Source of the DNA: Agromyces mediolanus
GTDB lineage: Bacteria > Actinomycetota > Actinomycetes > Actinomycetales > Microbacteriaceae
NCBI RefSeq assembly: GCF_023715325.1
Contig: NZ_JAMBNX010000002.1
Span: 434,001-498,000 of the forward strand
Reading direction: 5' to 3'
Length of the DNA: 64,000 nucleotides
Below, in pieces: positions 34,849 through 44,088 of the stretch. A model generated the notes under the pieces. That model searched no databases. It worked only from the letters and a program-made list of their open reading frames with translations, and had not been told where the DNA came from. Every line of letters starts with the position of its first letter. The first letter of the stretch is position 1. A program made the position numbers and the translations under genes.

Positions 34849-35381
34849 GCGACGGCGCGGATGCCTCGGCCGATCCCGCACTCCGGGTCGTCGGGGCCGC
34901 ATCCGCCGACGAGACGGCCGCGCTCGTCGCCGAGCTGACCCGTCACGGCCTGCGCCTCGCGATCGCCGAGTCGCTCACCGGGGGACTCCTGGCCGCCGAG
35001 CTCATCCGCATCCCCGGTGCCTCGGCCGTCGTCAACGGCGGCATCGTCGCCTATGCCACGCCCCTCAAGCACCGACTCCTCGGCGTCGATGCCGAGCTCC
35101 TGGCGGTCGAGGGCGCGGTGCATCCCGAGGTCGCCAGGCAGATGGCCCGTGGCGCCCGTTCGGCACTCGCCGTCGGAGGCCGCGACGCGGAGCTCGGCAT
35201 CGCCACGACCGGGGTCGCCGGGCCGGACCCGCAGGACGGCCGGGCGCCCGGCACGGTGTACCTGGGTCTCAGCGGGCCGGCGGGGGAGCGTGCGGTCGAA
35301 CTCCGGCTGTCGGGCGATCGGGCGGAGATCCGCGCGGAGACGGTGCGCCGGGCCATTCGAGAGCTGCGCGCCGAGCTCTAG
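34845..35381 (+). CDS. cinA: CinA C-terminal domain protein (nicotinamide-nucleotide amidase)
   Basis: A 178-residue single-domain CinA, the deamidase part only (PncC-like), which hydrolyses NMN to nicotinate mononucleotide. Seen: LAIAESLTGGLLAAEL near 43-58 (catalytic Ser), GGIVAYATPLKHRLLGV near 65-81 (Tyr/Lys), and TTGVAGPDPQDGRAPGTVYLG near 124-144. The N-terminal COG1058 domain of longer CinA proteins is absent. The TAG stop overlaps the TAG of the convergent response-regulator gene within CTAG (35378-35381). Confidence 0.92.
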   Translation: MSDGADASADPALRVVGAASADETAALVAELTRHGLRLAIAESLTGGLLAAELIRIPGASAVVNGGIVAYATPLKHRLLGVDAELLAVEGAVHPEVARQMARGARSALAVGGRDAELGIATTGVAGPDPQDGRAPGTVYLGLSGPAGERAVELRLSGDRAEIRAETVRRAIRELRAEL

Positions 35382-36064
35382 CGGGTCGAACGTCGCCGGT
35401 AGCGGTGCTCAGGGCGGCCCGCCGCGCCGTAGCGGGGGGCGACCTCGGCGGCGCCGATCGCCACGAGGTGCTCGAGGTAGCGCCTGGCGCTCACCCGACT
35501 CATGCCGAGCGATCGGGCGATCTCGGCGGCCGAGGCATCCGGTGCCGCGTTCGCGAGCTCGGCCGTCACCCGGCCGAGACTCACTCCCGACAGTCCCTTC
35601 GGCACCGCCGGCGAGCCGCTCGGCGCGGCCGCCGTGCCGAGCAGCCGGTCGACCTCCTGCTGGTCGAGCGCATCGGGCCGGCGCTCGCGGCGAAGATCGC
35701 GGCGCACCTCGTCGAGCCGCTCGCCGAGCGTCGCGCCGGTGAACGGCTTGACGAGATACTGGCGAACCCCGAGCAGCCGCGCCCGGCGCACCGTATCGAG
35801 GTCGCGCGCAGCGGTGACGGCGATGACCTCGACCTCGTCGCCCGACGCGCGCAGCGCGCGGAGCACCTCGAGGCCGCCGAGATCGGGCAGGTAGACGTCG
35901 AGCAGGACGAGCTCCGGACGGTGCTGTTCGATCGCGGCGAGGGCAGCGGCCCCGGTGTGGGCCTCGGCGACGACGACGAAGCCGGGCCTGGCGTCGACGA
36001 ACGCCCGATTGACCTGGGCGACGGCGAAGTCGTCATCGACGATGACGACGCGGACGTCGCTCAT
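35378..36064 (-). CDS. CitB/DcuR-family response regulator
   Basis: A 228-residue cytoplasmic response regulator. The receiver domain (about 3-120) has the acidic pair VDDD, phospho-acceptor Asp56 in LVLLDVYLPDLGG, conserved Thr in AVTAARD near 83, and Lys in YLVKPFTG near 107. The C-terminal winged helix (about 165-215, DASAAEIARSLGMSRVSARRYLEHL) is of the CitB/DcuR/MalR type. The ATG overlaps the kinase stop. Control of the divergent tct operon is inferred from position, as for other citrate/tricarboxylate sensors. Confidence 0.9.
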   Translation of the reverse strand: MSDVRVVIVDDDFAVAQVNRAFVDARPGFVVVAEAHTGAAALAAIEQHRPELVLLDVYLPDLGGLEVLRALRASGDEVEVIAVTAARDLDTVRRARLLGVRQYLVKPFTGATLGERLDEVRRDLRRERRPDALDQQEVDRLLGTAAAPSGSPAVPKGLSGVSLGRVTAELANAAPDASAAEIARSLGMSRVSARRYLEHLVAIGAAEVAPRYGAAGRPEHRYRRRSTR

Positions 36065-37662
36065 GCGTCGGCCCTCGCACGGTCTCTGGCGGAGGGGAGC
36101 CGCACGACGAAGCGGGCGCCGCCGGCGGGGGAGGTGCCGGCCTCCGCGGTGCCTCCGAGCCGCTGCGCGATCCGCTGGACGATCGTGAGCCCGATGCCGC
36201 GGCGGGCTTTGCCCGGCGCCGGCGGCTTGTCGCTCACGTCCGGCTGGAAGATGGCGGCACGCCGCTCCGCGGGGACGCCCGGGCCGTCGTCGTCGACCTG
36301 CACGAGTACGACGTCGGGCTCGAGGTCGTCGCGAACGAGCAGTCGCACGCCGCCGCCGAGCACGCAGGCTTCGACGGCATTGTCGAGGAGGTTCGCCACG
36401 ACGGTGCGGAGGTCGTCGGCCGCCGGGTGCCCGCTCTCGAGGTGGGAGGCGGGATCGACCTCGAGCCCGATGCCGAGCTCGTGGGCACGGGAGCGCTTGG
36501 CGAGCACGAGCGCGGCGGTCTCGGCGTCGGCGATGCCGCCGTGGTCGTGGAGCGAGCTGAGCGCGCCGCCCGCACCGACCCGTCCGATGAAGGCGGTCGC
36601 GGCCTCCAACTGCCCGAGCTCGATGAGCCCGCCGAGCACGTGCAGCGTGTTCGAGAACTCGTGCGACTGGGCGCGGAGATCGTCCGCGAGGCTCTGCGCG
36701 CCCTGCAGCTCGCGGAGCATGGTCTCGAGCTCGGTGCGGTCACGGAGGATCGCGATCCAGCCGACCTCGCGGCCGTCGACGCGGATGCGGTCGGCGTGCA
36801 CGAGGAGCACGCGTTCACCCGAGAGCACCGGGGTCTCCGCGGGTTCGTCGGCGACGATGAAGCCCGCGAGCTCGCCGTCCAGCACCTCGTCGACCGCGCG
36901 GCCGAGCACCGCGCCGGCATCGACGCCGAGGAGACGGGCCGCCGCGTCGTTCACGAGCACGATGCGCCGCTCGCCGTCGAGGGCGACGAGGCCCTCCCGG
37001 ATGCCGTGCAGCATCGCCTCGCGGGTCTCCAGCAGCCCCCGGATCTCCTCCGGTTCGAGGCCGTAGATGCGTCGCCGGATGAGCCCGCCGATCCACGCGG
37101 AGCCGAGCACTCCGACGAGGGTCGCCCCGACGAGCGCCGCGAAGAGCGCCCACAGGCCGCCGAGGAAGTCCTCGCGGAGTTCGGCCTCGAGGATCCCGAC
37201 CGAGACCTGGCCGATCACGGTCGTCCCGTCCGCCGCGAAGATCGGCACCTTGACCCGCCAGGATTCGCCGAGCGTGCCCGTCTGCGTGCCGACGTAGATC
37301 CGGCCGGAGAGCGGAACAGAGGGGTCGGTCGAGACCCGCTCGCCGATCCGCTCGGGATCCGGGTGCGAGTAGCGGATGCCCTCGTCGTTCGCGACGACGA
37401 CGTAGGTCACGTCGGAGGCCTCCCGGATGACCTCGGCGATCGGCTGGATCGTGCGCGAGGGCGCCTCATCGTCGAAGGCGTCGATGATCACGGGCAGCGA
37501 GGCGACGGACTGGGCCACGGCGACCATCCGGTCCTCGTACGACTCGCGGAGCTGCTGCTCCTGCAGCAGGGCGGCGACGAGCCCGGTGCCGACGACGGTG
37601 GCGAGCACGATCGTCACCTGCAGCAGCAGGAGCTGCATGCGCAGCGACATCGACCGGCCCAC
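36061..37662 (-). CDS. CitA/DcuS-family sensor histidine kinase
   Basis: A membrane sensor of 533 residues, probably for a di- or tricarboxylate. A first transmembrane helix (about 10-32) and a second (about 165-190) enclose an extracytoplasmic PAS-like sensor domain with VTYVVVANDEGIRYSHPDP near 85. A cytoplasmic PAS domain follows (about 205-315), then a phospho-acceptor His in SHEFSNTLHVLGGL near 333. The HATPase domain has NLLDNAVEA near 423, DDGPGVP near 455 and GIGLTIVQRIAQRLGG near 488. The start is uncertain: GTG 37662 (6 nt after CACACT, leaderless) or ATG 37650. It forms an operon with the response regulator. Confidence 0.88.
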   Translation of the reverse strand: MGRSMSLRMQLLLLQVTIVLATVVGTGLVAALLQEQQLRESYEDRMVAVAQSVASLPVIIDAFDDEAPSRTIQPIAEVIREASDVTYVVVANDEGIRYSHPDPERIGERVSTDPSVPLSGRIYVGTQTGTLGESWRVKVPIFAADGTTVIGQVSVGILEAELREDFLGGLWALFAALVGATLVGVLGSAWIGGLIRRRIYGLEPEEIRGLLETREAMLHGIREGLVALDGERRIVLVNDAAARLLGVDAGAVLGRAVDEVLDGELAGFIVADEPAETPVLSGERVLLVHADRIRVDGREVGWIAILRDRTELETMLRELQGAQSLADDLRAQSHEFSNTLHVLGGLIELGQLEAATAFIGRVGAGGALSSLHDHGGIADAETAALVLAKRSRAHELGIGLEVDPASHLESGHPAADDLRTVVANLLDNAVEACVLGGGVRLLVRDDLEPDVVLVQVDDDGPGVPAERRAAIFQPDVSDKPPAPGKARRGIGLTIVQRIAQRLGGTAEAGTSPAGGARFVVRLPSARDRARADA

Positions 37663-37716
37663 TGGAACAGTGTGCCGCACGCGGGGGCGGCTCCAGGCAT
37701 CCGGAGCCGTGAACAC

Positions 37717-37761
37717 TACGACCGAAACGACCGCAACGACCCTTACGACGCTTACGACCGC
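37717..37761. repeat. Five 9-bp tandem repeats between citA and tctC
   Basis: Units TACGACCGA, AACGACCGC, AACGACCCT, TACGACGCT and TACGACCGC follow without gaps (consensus WACGACCGC). GGAACAGTG (37664-37672) and, inverted, GGAACACTG (37769-37761) lie on either side. The position between the two-component genes and the transporter operon suggests binding sites for the response regulator. Confidence 0.7.
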
Positions 37762-37781
37762 AGTGTTCCGCCTGGCGGAAG

Positions 37782-37797
37782 CGAAGCTCTAGCTTCG
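37782..37797. promoter_or_regulatory. Palindrome at the putative tctC -10
   Basis: CGAAGCT-ct-AGCTTCG is a perfect 7-bp inverted repeat containing a -10-like TAGCTT (37790-37795), about 50 nt before the tctC start. Operator or promoter element; the -35 is not clear. Confidence 0.4.
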
Positions 37798-37845
37798 TGC
37801 CGTACCGATCGACCGGCCAGGGTGGCCGGCGCTCAAGGAGGAGTC

Positions 37846-38904
37846 TTGCGATCAGCATCCGGACCGCGGTCCGCGGTCCTTTCCCGACCCACAGCCCGGC
37901 GCTTCGGCGTCGCAACGCTCGCGCTCGCGACCGGACTCGGCCTCGCGGCCTGCTCCGCCACGGGAGCGCAGCCCACCGGCGGAGGTGACGCCGAGGCGGT
38001 GTCGCTCGACGCCGTCCAGCTCATCGCTCCGGCCGACCCGGGCGGCGGCTGGGACCAGACGGCCCGCGCCCTCGGAGAGGTGCTCACCAGCGAGGACCTT
38101 GTCGGCAAGGCGCCCGTCGAGAACATCGGCGGCGCCGGCGGCACCGTCGGGCTTGCGGCCCTCGCGAACGAGAAGGACCCGGCCACGCTCATGGTGACCG
38201 GCCTCGTCATGGTCGGTGCGGTCGAGACGAACGCCTCGCAGTCGCGCATCGAGGACGTCACCCCCATCGCCAGGCTCACCGAGGAGCCGCTCGTCGTGGT
38301 CGTGCCCTCGTCGTCGCCGTACGAGTCCGTCGGCGACCTCGTCGACGCGATCGTGAAGGAGGGCGCGGCGATCTCGGTCACCGGCGGCTCGGCCGGCGGT
38401 GCCGATCACATCCTGGCCGGCATGCTCGTCACCGAGGCGGGGGTCGACCCCGCCGATGTGCCGTCGACGCTGAACTACATCCCGAACTCGGGCGGCGGCG
38501 AAGCGGTCACCATGCTGCTCGGCGGCACCGTGCAGGCCGGCATCTCCGGCGTCGGCGAGTTCGTCGAGCAGGTCGAGGCGGGCGAGCTCCGTGCGCTCGC
38601 GGTCTCCTCGGGCGAGCCGAGCGAGCTGCTCCCCGAGGTGCCGACCCTCGCCGACGAGGGCTACGACATCGAGCTCACCAACTGGCGCGGGCTCCTCGCC
38701 CCTCCCGGCATCGACGACGCCGACCGTGAGGCGCTCGTCGAGCTCGTGACCGAGCTGAACGCCTCCGACGCATGGAAGACGACCCTGGCCGACAAGGGCT
38801 GGAGCGACGCCTTCCTCGTCGGCGACGAGTTCCAGGAGTTCCTCGACGGCAACATCACCGAGGTCACCGAGACGCTGCAGACGATCGGCCTGGTCGCGAA
38901 GTGA
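37846..38904 (+). CDS. tctC: Tripartite tricarboxylate transporter, substrate-binding lipoprotein (TctC)
   Basis: A 352-residue extracytoplasmic solute receptor. The TTG at 37846 is the start: AAGGAGGAG ends 2 nt upstream, no ATG or GTG fits, and it yields a signal peptide with lipobox LAAC (Cys36). The mature protein follows the TctC pattern: IAPADPGGGWDQTARAL near 64, NIGGAGGTVGLAAL near 92, and late RGLLAPPGIDD near 284. It captures citrate-like carboxylates and delivers them to TctAB. It is divergent from the CitAB-type two-component genes and heads tctCBA. Confidence 0.9.
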   Translation: MRSASGPRSAVLSRPTARRFGVATLALATGLGLAACSATGAQPTGGGDAEAVSLDAVQLIAPADPGGGWDQTARALGEVLTSEDLVGKAPVENIGGAGGTVGLAALANEKDPATLMVTGLVMVGAVETNASQSRIEDVTPIARLTEEPLVVVVPSSSPYESVGDLVDAIVKEGAAISVTGGSAGGADHILAGMLVTEAGVDPADVPSTLNYIPNSGGGEAVTMLLGGTVQAGISGVGEFVEQVEAGELRALAVSSGEPSELLPEVPTLADEGYDIELTNWRGLLAPPGIDDADREALVELVTELNASDAWKTTLADKGWSDAFLVGDEFQEFLDGNITEVTETLQTIGLVAK

Positions 38905-39455
38905 CCGCCGAGACTCCGGACCCCGCCGGCACCCCCCGGCCGGCGGGGGCCGGACCCCGGCGACCGATCGGCGAACTCGCGTTCGCCGTCGTCTGCGCGC
39001 TCCTCGGCGTCGGCGTCATCGTCGGCGCCGGGGCCATCCGCGTTCCCCCCGGTTCGGCGAGCGTGCTCGGCCCGCGGGTCTTCCCGTACTTCGTCGGCGC
39101 GCTGCTGCTCGTCGCGGCGGTCGCGGTGATCGTCGCCATCGCGACCGGGCACCGGGGCCAGCCCGACGACGGGGAGGACGTCGACCCGAACGCGAAGACC
39201 GACTGGCGGGCGGTCGTACTGCTCGTCGCCGTGTTCTGCTCGCAGCTCGTGCTCATCGAGTTCGTCGGCTGGCCGATCGCGATCGCCGTCGTCTTCGCCG
39301 GGGCGGCGCTCACCCTCGGCGCGAAGCGCTGGTGGGTCGCCGTGCTCGTCGGGCTCGGGCTCGGGCTCGCCACGCAACTGCTCTTCGGGACCTGGCTGGG
39401 CCTCTCGCTCCCCGCCGGCCCCCTGCTCGACTGGATCCCGATCTTCAATGGATAG
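38901..39455 (+). CDS. tctB: Tripartite tricarboxylate transporter, small membrane subunit (TctB)
   Basis: A 184-residue protein with four hydrophobic segments (about 26-45, 60-82, 108-128, 136-170). The conserved [22 protein letters not shown] lies near 50-70, a hallmark of TctB. The GTG start overlaps the tctC stop (GTGA), and its end overlaps the tctA start by 8 bp. Confidence 0.88.
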   Translation: MTAETPDPAGTPRPAGAGPRRPIGELAFAVVCALLGVGVIVGAGAIRVPPGSASVLGPRVFPYFVGALLLVAAVAVIVAIATGHRGQPDDGEDVDPNAKTDWRAVVLLVAVFCSQLVLIEFVGWPIAIAVVFAGAALTLGAKRWWVAVLVGLGLGLATQLLFGTWLGLSLPAGPLLDWIPIFNG

Positions 39456-41007
39456 TCTCGCCGCCCTGCTCGAGGGCTTCGCCACGGCCCTGCAGCCGCA
39501 GTACCTGCTCTACGCCCTGTTCGGCGTGTTCGTCGGCACCGCGGTCGGCGTGCTGCCGGGCATCGGCCCGGCCATGACCGTCGCCCTCCTGCTGCCGCTC
39601 ACCTACTCGCTCGATCCCACGGGCGCCCTCATCCTCTTCGCCGGCATCTACTACGGCGGCATGTACGGCGGCTCGACCACCTCGATCCTCCTGAACACCC
39701 CGGGGGAGTCCGCCTCGATCGTCACCGCGCTCGAGGGCAATCGCATGGCGAAGGCCGGTCGCGGAGCGGCCGCACTCGCGACGGCAGCGATCGGCTCCTT
39801 CGTCGCGGGCACGATCGCGACCGTGCTGCTGACATTCCTGGCGCCCGGCATCGCGAAGCTCGCCGTGCAACTGGGCCCGGCCGACTACTTCGCCCTGATG
39901 GTCGTGGCGTTCCTCACCGTGGGCGCCCTGCTCGGCTCGAGCGTGCCGCGCGGACTCGTCTCCCTCGGCCTCGGCCTCATGCTCGGCCTCGTCGGCACCG
40001 AGGTGCTCTCCGGCCAGCAGCGGTACACCTTCGGCGTGCCGAGCCTCGCCGACGGCATCGACGTCGTGCTGATCGCGGTCGGCCTCTTCGCCCTCGGCGA
40101 GACGCTGTACGTCGCCTCGCGCCTCCGGCACGGCGCGGTGCAGATCATCCCCGTCACCCGCGGATGGCGCAGCTGGATGACGCGCAGCGATTGGCGGCGC
40201 TCGTGGAAGCCGTGGCTGCGGGGCACCGCGATCGGCTTCCCGATCGGCACGATCCCCGCCGGTGGCGCCGACGTCGCGACCTTCCTCTCCTACGCGAGCG
40301 AGCGGAAGCTCGCCAAGGGGCGGGCCCGCGAGCAGTTCGGGCGCGGCGCGATCGAGGGCGTCGCCGGCCCGGAGGCCGCGAACAACGCGGCCGCCGCCGG
40401 GGTGCTCGTGCCGCTGCTGACGCTCGGCCTGCCGACCACGGCGACCGCGGCGATCATCATCTCCGCGTTCCAGTCCTACGGCATCCGCCCGGGTCCACTC
40501 CTCTTCGAGAACCAGTCGGGCCTCGTCTGGGCCCTCATCGCGAGCCTGTACATCGGCAACGTGCTGCTGCTCGTGCTGAACCTCCCGCTCGTCGGGATGT
40601 GGGTGAAGGTGCTGCGCATCCCGCGCCCGTACCTCTACGCCGGCATCCTGGCCTTCGCCGGCCTCGGCGCATACGCCCTGCACTTCAACGTCTTCGACAC
40701 GCTCACCCTGCTCGTCGTCGGCGTCGCGGGCTTCCTCATGCGACGCTACGGCTACCCCGTCGCCCCGATGGTCGTCGGCGGCATCCTCGGGCCGATGGCC
40801 GAGGAGCAGCTGCGCAAGTCGATGGCGATCAGCCAGGGGGATCTCCTCTACCTCGTGCACAGCCCCTTCGCGATCGTCGCGTACTCGACGATGGCCGTGA
40901 TCGTCGTCACCGGCATCTGGCTGAAGCGCCGCCGGGCGAAGCTCGAGGCTGCGCCGAAGCTCGTGCCGACCTCGGCGATCCAGGCGATCGACGAACCGAC
41001 GAAGTGA
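39448..41007 (+). CDS. tctA: Tripartite tricarboxylate transporter, large permease subunit (TctA)
   Basis: A 519-residue permease with about twelve transmembrane helices. Family signatures are present: [25 protein letters not shown] near 25-50, [20 protein letters not shown] near 68-88, and [23 protein letters not shown] near 307-330. It drives carboxylate uptake, usually with protons or sodium. Last gene of the operon, followed by a perfect 11-bp stem terminator. Confidence 0.94.
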   Translation: MDSLAALLEGFATALQPQYLLYALFGVFVGTAVGVLPGIGPAMTVALLLPLTYSLDPTGALILFAGIYYGGMYGGSTTSILLNTPGESASIVTALEGNRMAKAGRGAAALATAAIGSFVAGTIATVLLTFLAPGIAKLAVQLGPADYFALMVVAFLTVGALLGSSVPRGLVSLGLGLMLGLVGTEVLSGQQRYTFGVPSLADGIDVVLIAVGLFALGETLYVASRLRHGAVQIIPVTRGWRSWMTRSDWRRSWKPWLRGTAIGFPIGTIPAGGADVATFLSYASERKLAKGRAREQFGRGAIEGVAGPEAANNAAAAGVLVPLLTLGLPTTATAAIIISAFQSYGIRPGPLLFENQSGLVWALIASLYIGNVLLLVLNLPLVGMWVKVLRIPRPYLYAGILAFAGLGAYALHFNVFDTLTLLVVGVAGFLMRRYGYPVAPMVVGGILGPMAEEQLRKSMAISQGDLLYLVHSPFAIVAYSTMAVIVVTGIWLKRRRAKLEAAPKLVPTSAIQAIDEPTK

Positions 41008-41031
41008 CTCCGCGCGACGCCGGACGGGCCT

Positions 41032-41057
41032 CGCGGCGATCCCGCCGGATCGCCGCG
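41032..41057 (+). terminator. Terminator of tctCBA
   Basis: CGCGGCGATCC (41032-41042) pairs perfectly with GGATCGCCGCG (41047-41057) around the loop CGCC, 25 bp after the tctA stop. Confidence 0.8.
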
Positions 41058-41066
41058 GGGACCTGC

Positions 41067-41092
41067 GGAATACCGACCGGTTCCGAGCCGTT
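41067..41092 (+). promoter_or_regulatory. ECF sigma (SigR/SigH/SigE-type) promoter upstream of clgR
   Basis: GGAAT (41067-41071), 18 bp, GTT (41090-41092) fits the consensus of actinobacterial SigR/SigH-like ECF sigma factors. A housekeeping-like TAGACT (41161-41166) lies nearer the gene. Stress-sigma control of clgR is known in Mycobacterium and Corynebacterium. Confidence 0.55.
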
Positions 41093-41220
41093 ACATGTGA
41101 CGAGTTCACACGGGAATTCCAGTGTGCAAGGCTAGAGTCTGACTCACGGGAGACGTCGGTTAGACTGACCCTCCCGTTCCGGTCCATCCGGACCGAGAGG
41201 CAGAAGAGAAGGAGGTTCCG

Positions 41221-41529
41221 ATGGTTCTGGTTCGTCAGGAGATCGGCGATGTGCTGAGGGACTTCCGGCTGCAGAAGGGGCGCACCCTTCGTCAGGTGGC
41301 GTCCAAGGCGTCCGTCGCTCTCGGTTACCTCAGTGAGGTCGAACGTGGGCAGAAGGAAGCATCGAGCGAGATCCTCGCCTCGGTCGCCGAAGCGCTCGAC
41401 ACTCCCATCTCGGTGATCATGCACGAGGTCGGCGACCGCATCGCCGTCCTCGAGGGCGTCACCGCGGTGCCCGACAGCCTGCCCGACGAGCTCGTCGCCG
41501 AGTTCGACGCAGACATGATGGTGCGCTGA
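41221..41529 (+). CDS. clgR: ClgR-type XRE transcriptional regulator
   Basis: A 102-residue helix-turn-helix activator. The XRE domain spans about 8-62 (IGDVLRDFRLQKGRTLRQVA, then GYLSEVERGQKEASSEIL), strongly resembling M. tuberculosis Rv2745c. ClgR controls Clp protease genes and envelope-stress genes in other actinobacteria. The position between pgsA-cinA and DUF3046-recA is the conserved one, although tct and two-component genes intervene here. AAGGAGG lies 5 nt before the ATG, and a 213-bp leader region carries an ECF-type promoter. Confidence 0.88.
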   Translation: MVLVRQEIGDVLRDFRLQKGRTLRQVASKASVALGYLSEVERGQKEASSEILASVAEALDTPISVIMHEVGDRIAVLEGVTAVPDSLPDELVAEFDADMMVR

Positions 41530-41557
41530 GCCACGTTCTCAGTGCTCCCCGATTTCC

Positions 41558-41586
41558 CGAACGGCCGGTCATCGACCGGCCGTTCG
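41558..41586 (+). terminator. Terminator of clgR
   Basis: CGAACGGCCGGTC (41558-41570) pairs perfectly with GACCGGCCGTTCG (41574-41586) around a 3-nt loop, 29 bp after the stop. Confidence 0.85.
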
Positions 41587-41620
41587 GCTGTTCCGGCCGC
41601 GCGGCCGTCAGGAGGTCGAC

Positions 41621-41851
41621 GTGAAGCTCAGCGAATTCCAGCTCGCCGTCGCTGAGGAGTTCGGCGAGGGGTACGGCGGGGTCCTGGTCGCCGACCTGGC
41701 GCTCGCGCCGTTCGGCGGTCGCACCGCCAAGGAGGCCCTCGCCGACGGGGTTCCGGCGCGCGAGGTCTGGGCTGCGCTCTGCGAGGCGACGGATGTCCCG
41801 ATGCCCCATCGCCACGGGCCCGCGATCCGCGAGCCGCGCACCGCGAGCTGA
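41621..41851 (+). CDS. DUF3046 family protein
   Basis: A 76-residue conserved actinobacterial protein of unknown function, always close to recA (Rv2738c in M. tuberculosis). The pattern KLSEFQLAVAEEFGEGYGGVL...DLALAPFGGRTAKEAL...VREVWAALCEATDVP is typical: mostly helical with a conserved W-x2-L-C. The GTG has GGAGG 7 nt upstream. Confidence 0.88.
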   Translation: MKLSEFQLAVAEEFGEGYGGVLVADLALAPFGGRTAKEALADGVPAREVWAALCEATDVPMPHRHGPAIREPRTAS

Positions 41852-41889
41852 GATCGACCGAAGATCTGTTCGACACGCCGAGTCGGGTT

Positions 41890-41903
41890 CGAACATGCGT
41901 TCG
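41890..41903. promoter_or_regulatory. LexA box (SOS box) of recA
   Basis: CGAAC-atgc-GTTCG is a perfect match to the actinobacterial LexA consensus CGAAC-N4-GTTCG. It lies in the 264-bp region upstream of recA, with a -10-like TACTGT at 41913-41918. The rest of this gap shows no further gene. Confidence 0.85.
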
Positions 41904-42115
41904 GTGCTGCGGTACTGTCCTCAACAGGTGAGGTGTTCCACGGATCCGTCCACGGTCCACCGCCTTCGGCACCCGGTGTCGGTGGCGGTGACTAGCGTCG
42001 GAGGCGTCGGATCTTCCGATCCGAACCAGCCTTGTCGTAAGGCGGGCGGGGTCACGGCCCCGCTCGAGGCGCGACAGCCTAGAGGCAGCCGACCGAATCA
42101 GAAGGAGCCCACCTC

Positions 42116-43180
<1,065 letters not shown>

Positions 43181-43185
43181 GCCAG

Positions 43186-44076
43186 ATGAGCCGTCGGCAC
43201 GAGCCGGGTGACGGGCGCGAGCGCTCGGGGGCGGTCGGTCAGCCGACCGACTCCGAGCGTCTCGCGCCCGTCGCGTACCTGCCGTGGGCGGTCCCCGGGG
43301 TCGAGCCGGGTGCCGTCCCGACGGGTCGGTCCGGCGGAACCGGCCCGCAGCGCCCTGCGTCGCAGTCGTCGGCAGGGGGCCCGGGCGCAGCACCGCCGGC
43401 GCCCGCACCGCGCTCGGCCGCCCCACGGTCGCGCGACGCCGAGGGGCGAGCCCGCCGTGGCAGCGAGTGGTCGCACCTCGTGGCCGTGACGCCGGAGTCC
43501 TCCGATGAGGGGAGTGCGCCGCATCCGGGCGGTCGCTCGGGCCCGAAGGGCAGCCGGGGGCGCCGCCGTCCGGCAGACGAGATCACCGAGACCGACGAGC
43601 CGGGTCCCGAGCGCGACGAGCGCATCGATCGCATCGTCGTCGGAAGACTCCGGCGCTCGGCGCTGTCGGTGTCCGAAGTGCGCGCCGTGCTGGTGGAGCA
43701 CGGGCTCGACGATCTCGAGGTCGAGGAGTGGCTCGAGCGCTACGAGCGCCTCGGCTATCTCGACGACGCGCGGCTCGCCGAGCAGCTCGTGCACAGCCAC
43801 GGCGAGCGACGCGGTCGGGGGAGCGGGGCGATCCTCGCCGAGCTCGGCCGGCGCGGCGTCGATGCCGCGGTGGCGCGCGAAGCCGTCGGTGAGCTCGATC
43901 CCGACATCGAGCTCACGAACGCGATCGCGGTGGCCGAGCGCCGCGCGCGGCAGCTGGGCGGGCTCGATCGCACGGTCGCCGAGCGCCGGCTCTCGGCATT
44001 CCTTGCCAGGCGGGGCTACCCGGGGGACGTCGTGCGGGAGGCGGTGGCGACGGCGCTGCCTCGTGAACGCTCGTAG
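43186..44076 (+). CDS. recX: RecX regulatory protein with long disordered N-terminus
   Basis: Modulator of RecA filaments. It is 296 residues, against about 150-180 in most RecX proteins. The last ~150 residues are the RecX domain with three three-helix repeats: LRRSALSVSEVRAVLVEHGL near 155, YLDDARLAEQLVHSHGERRGRG near 187, and RLSAFLARRGYPGDVVREAV near 268. The first ~140 are Pro/Ala/Gly/Arg/Ser-rich and look unstructured. The ATG at 43186 is the first after recA; an internal start near the domain is possible but no stronger ribosome site is evident. Confidence 0.88.
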   Translation: MSRRHEPGDGRERSGAVGQPTDSERLAPVAYLPWAVPGVEPGAVPTGRSGGTGPQRPASQSSAGGPGAAPPAPAPRSAAPRSRDAEGRARRGSEWSHLVAVTPESSDEGSAPHPGGRSGPKGSRGRRRPADEITETDEPGPERDERIDRIVVGRLRRSALSVSEVRAVLVEHGLDDLEVEEWLERYERLGYLDDARLAEQLVHSHGERRGRGSGAILAELGRRGVDAAVAREAVGELDPDIELTNAIAVAERRARQLGGLDRTVAERRLSAFLARRGYPGDVVREAVATALPRERS

Positions 44077-44079
44077 ACT
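44074..44079 (+). promoter_or_regulatory. -10 box upstream of miaB
   Basis: TAGACT, whose first three bases are the recX stop codon, lies 9 nt before the miaB ATG. Leaderless or near-leaderless start expected. Confidence 0.4.
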
Positions 44080-44088
44080 GGGGCGATC

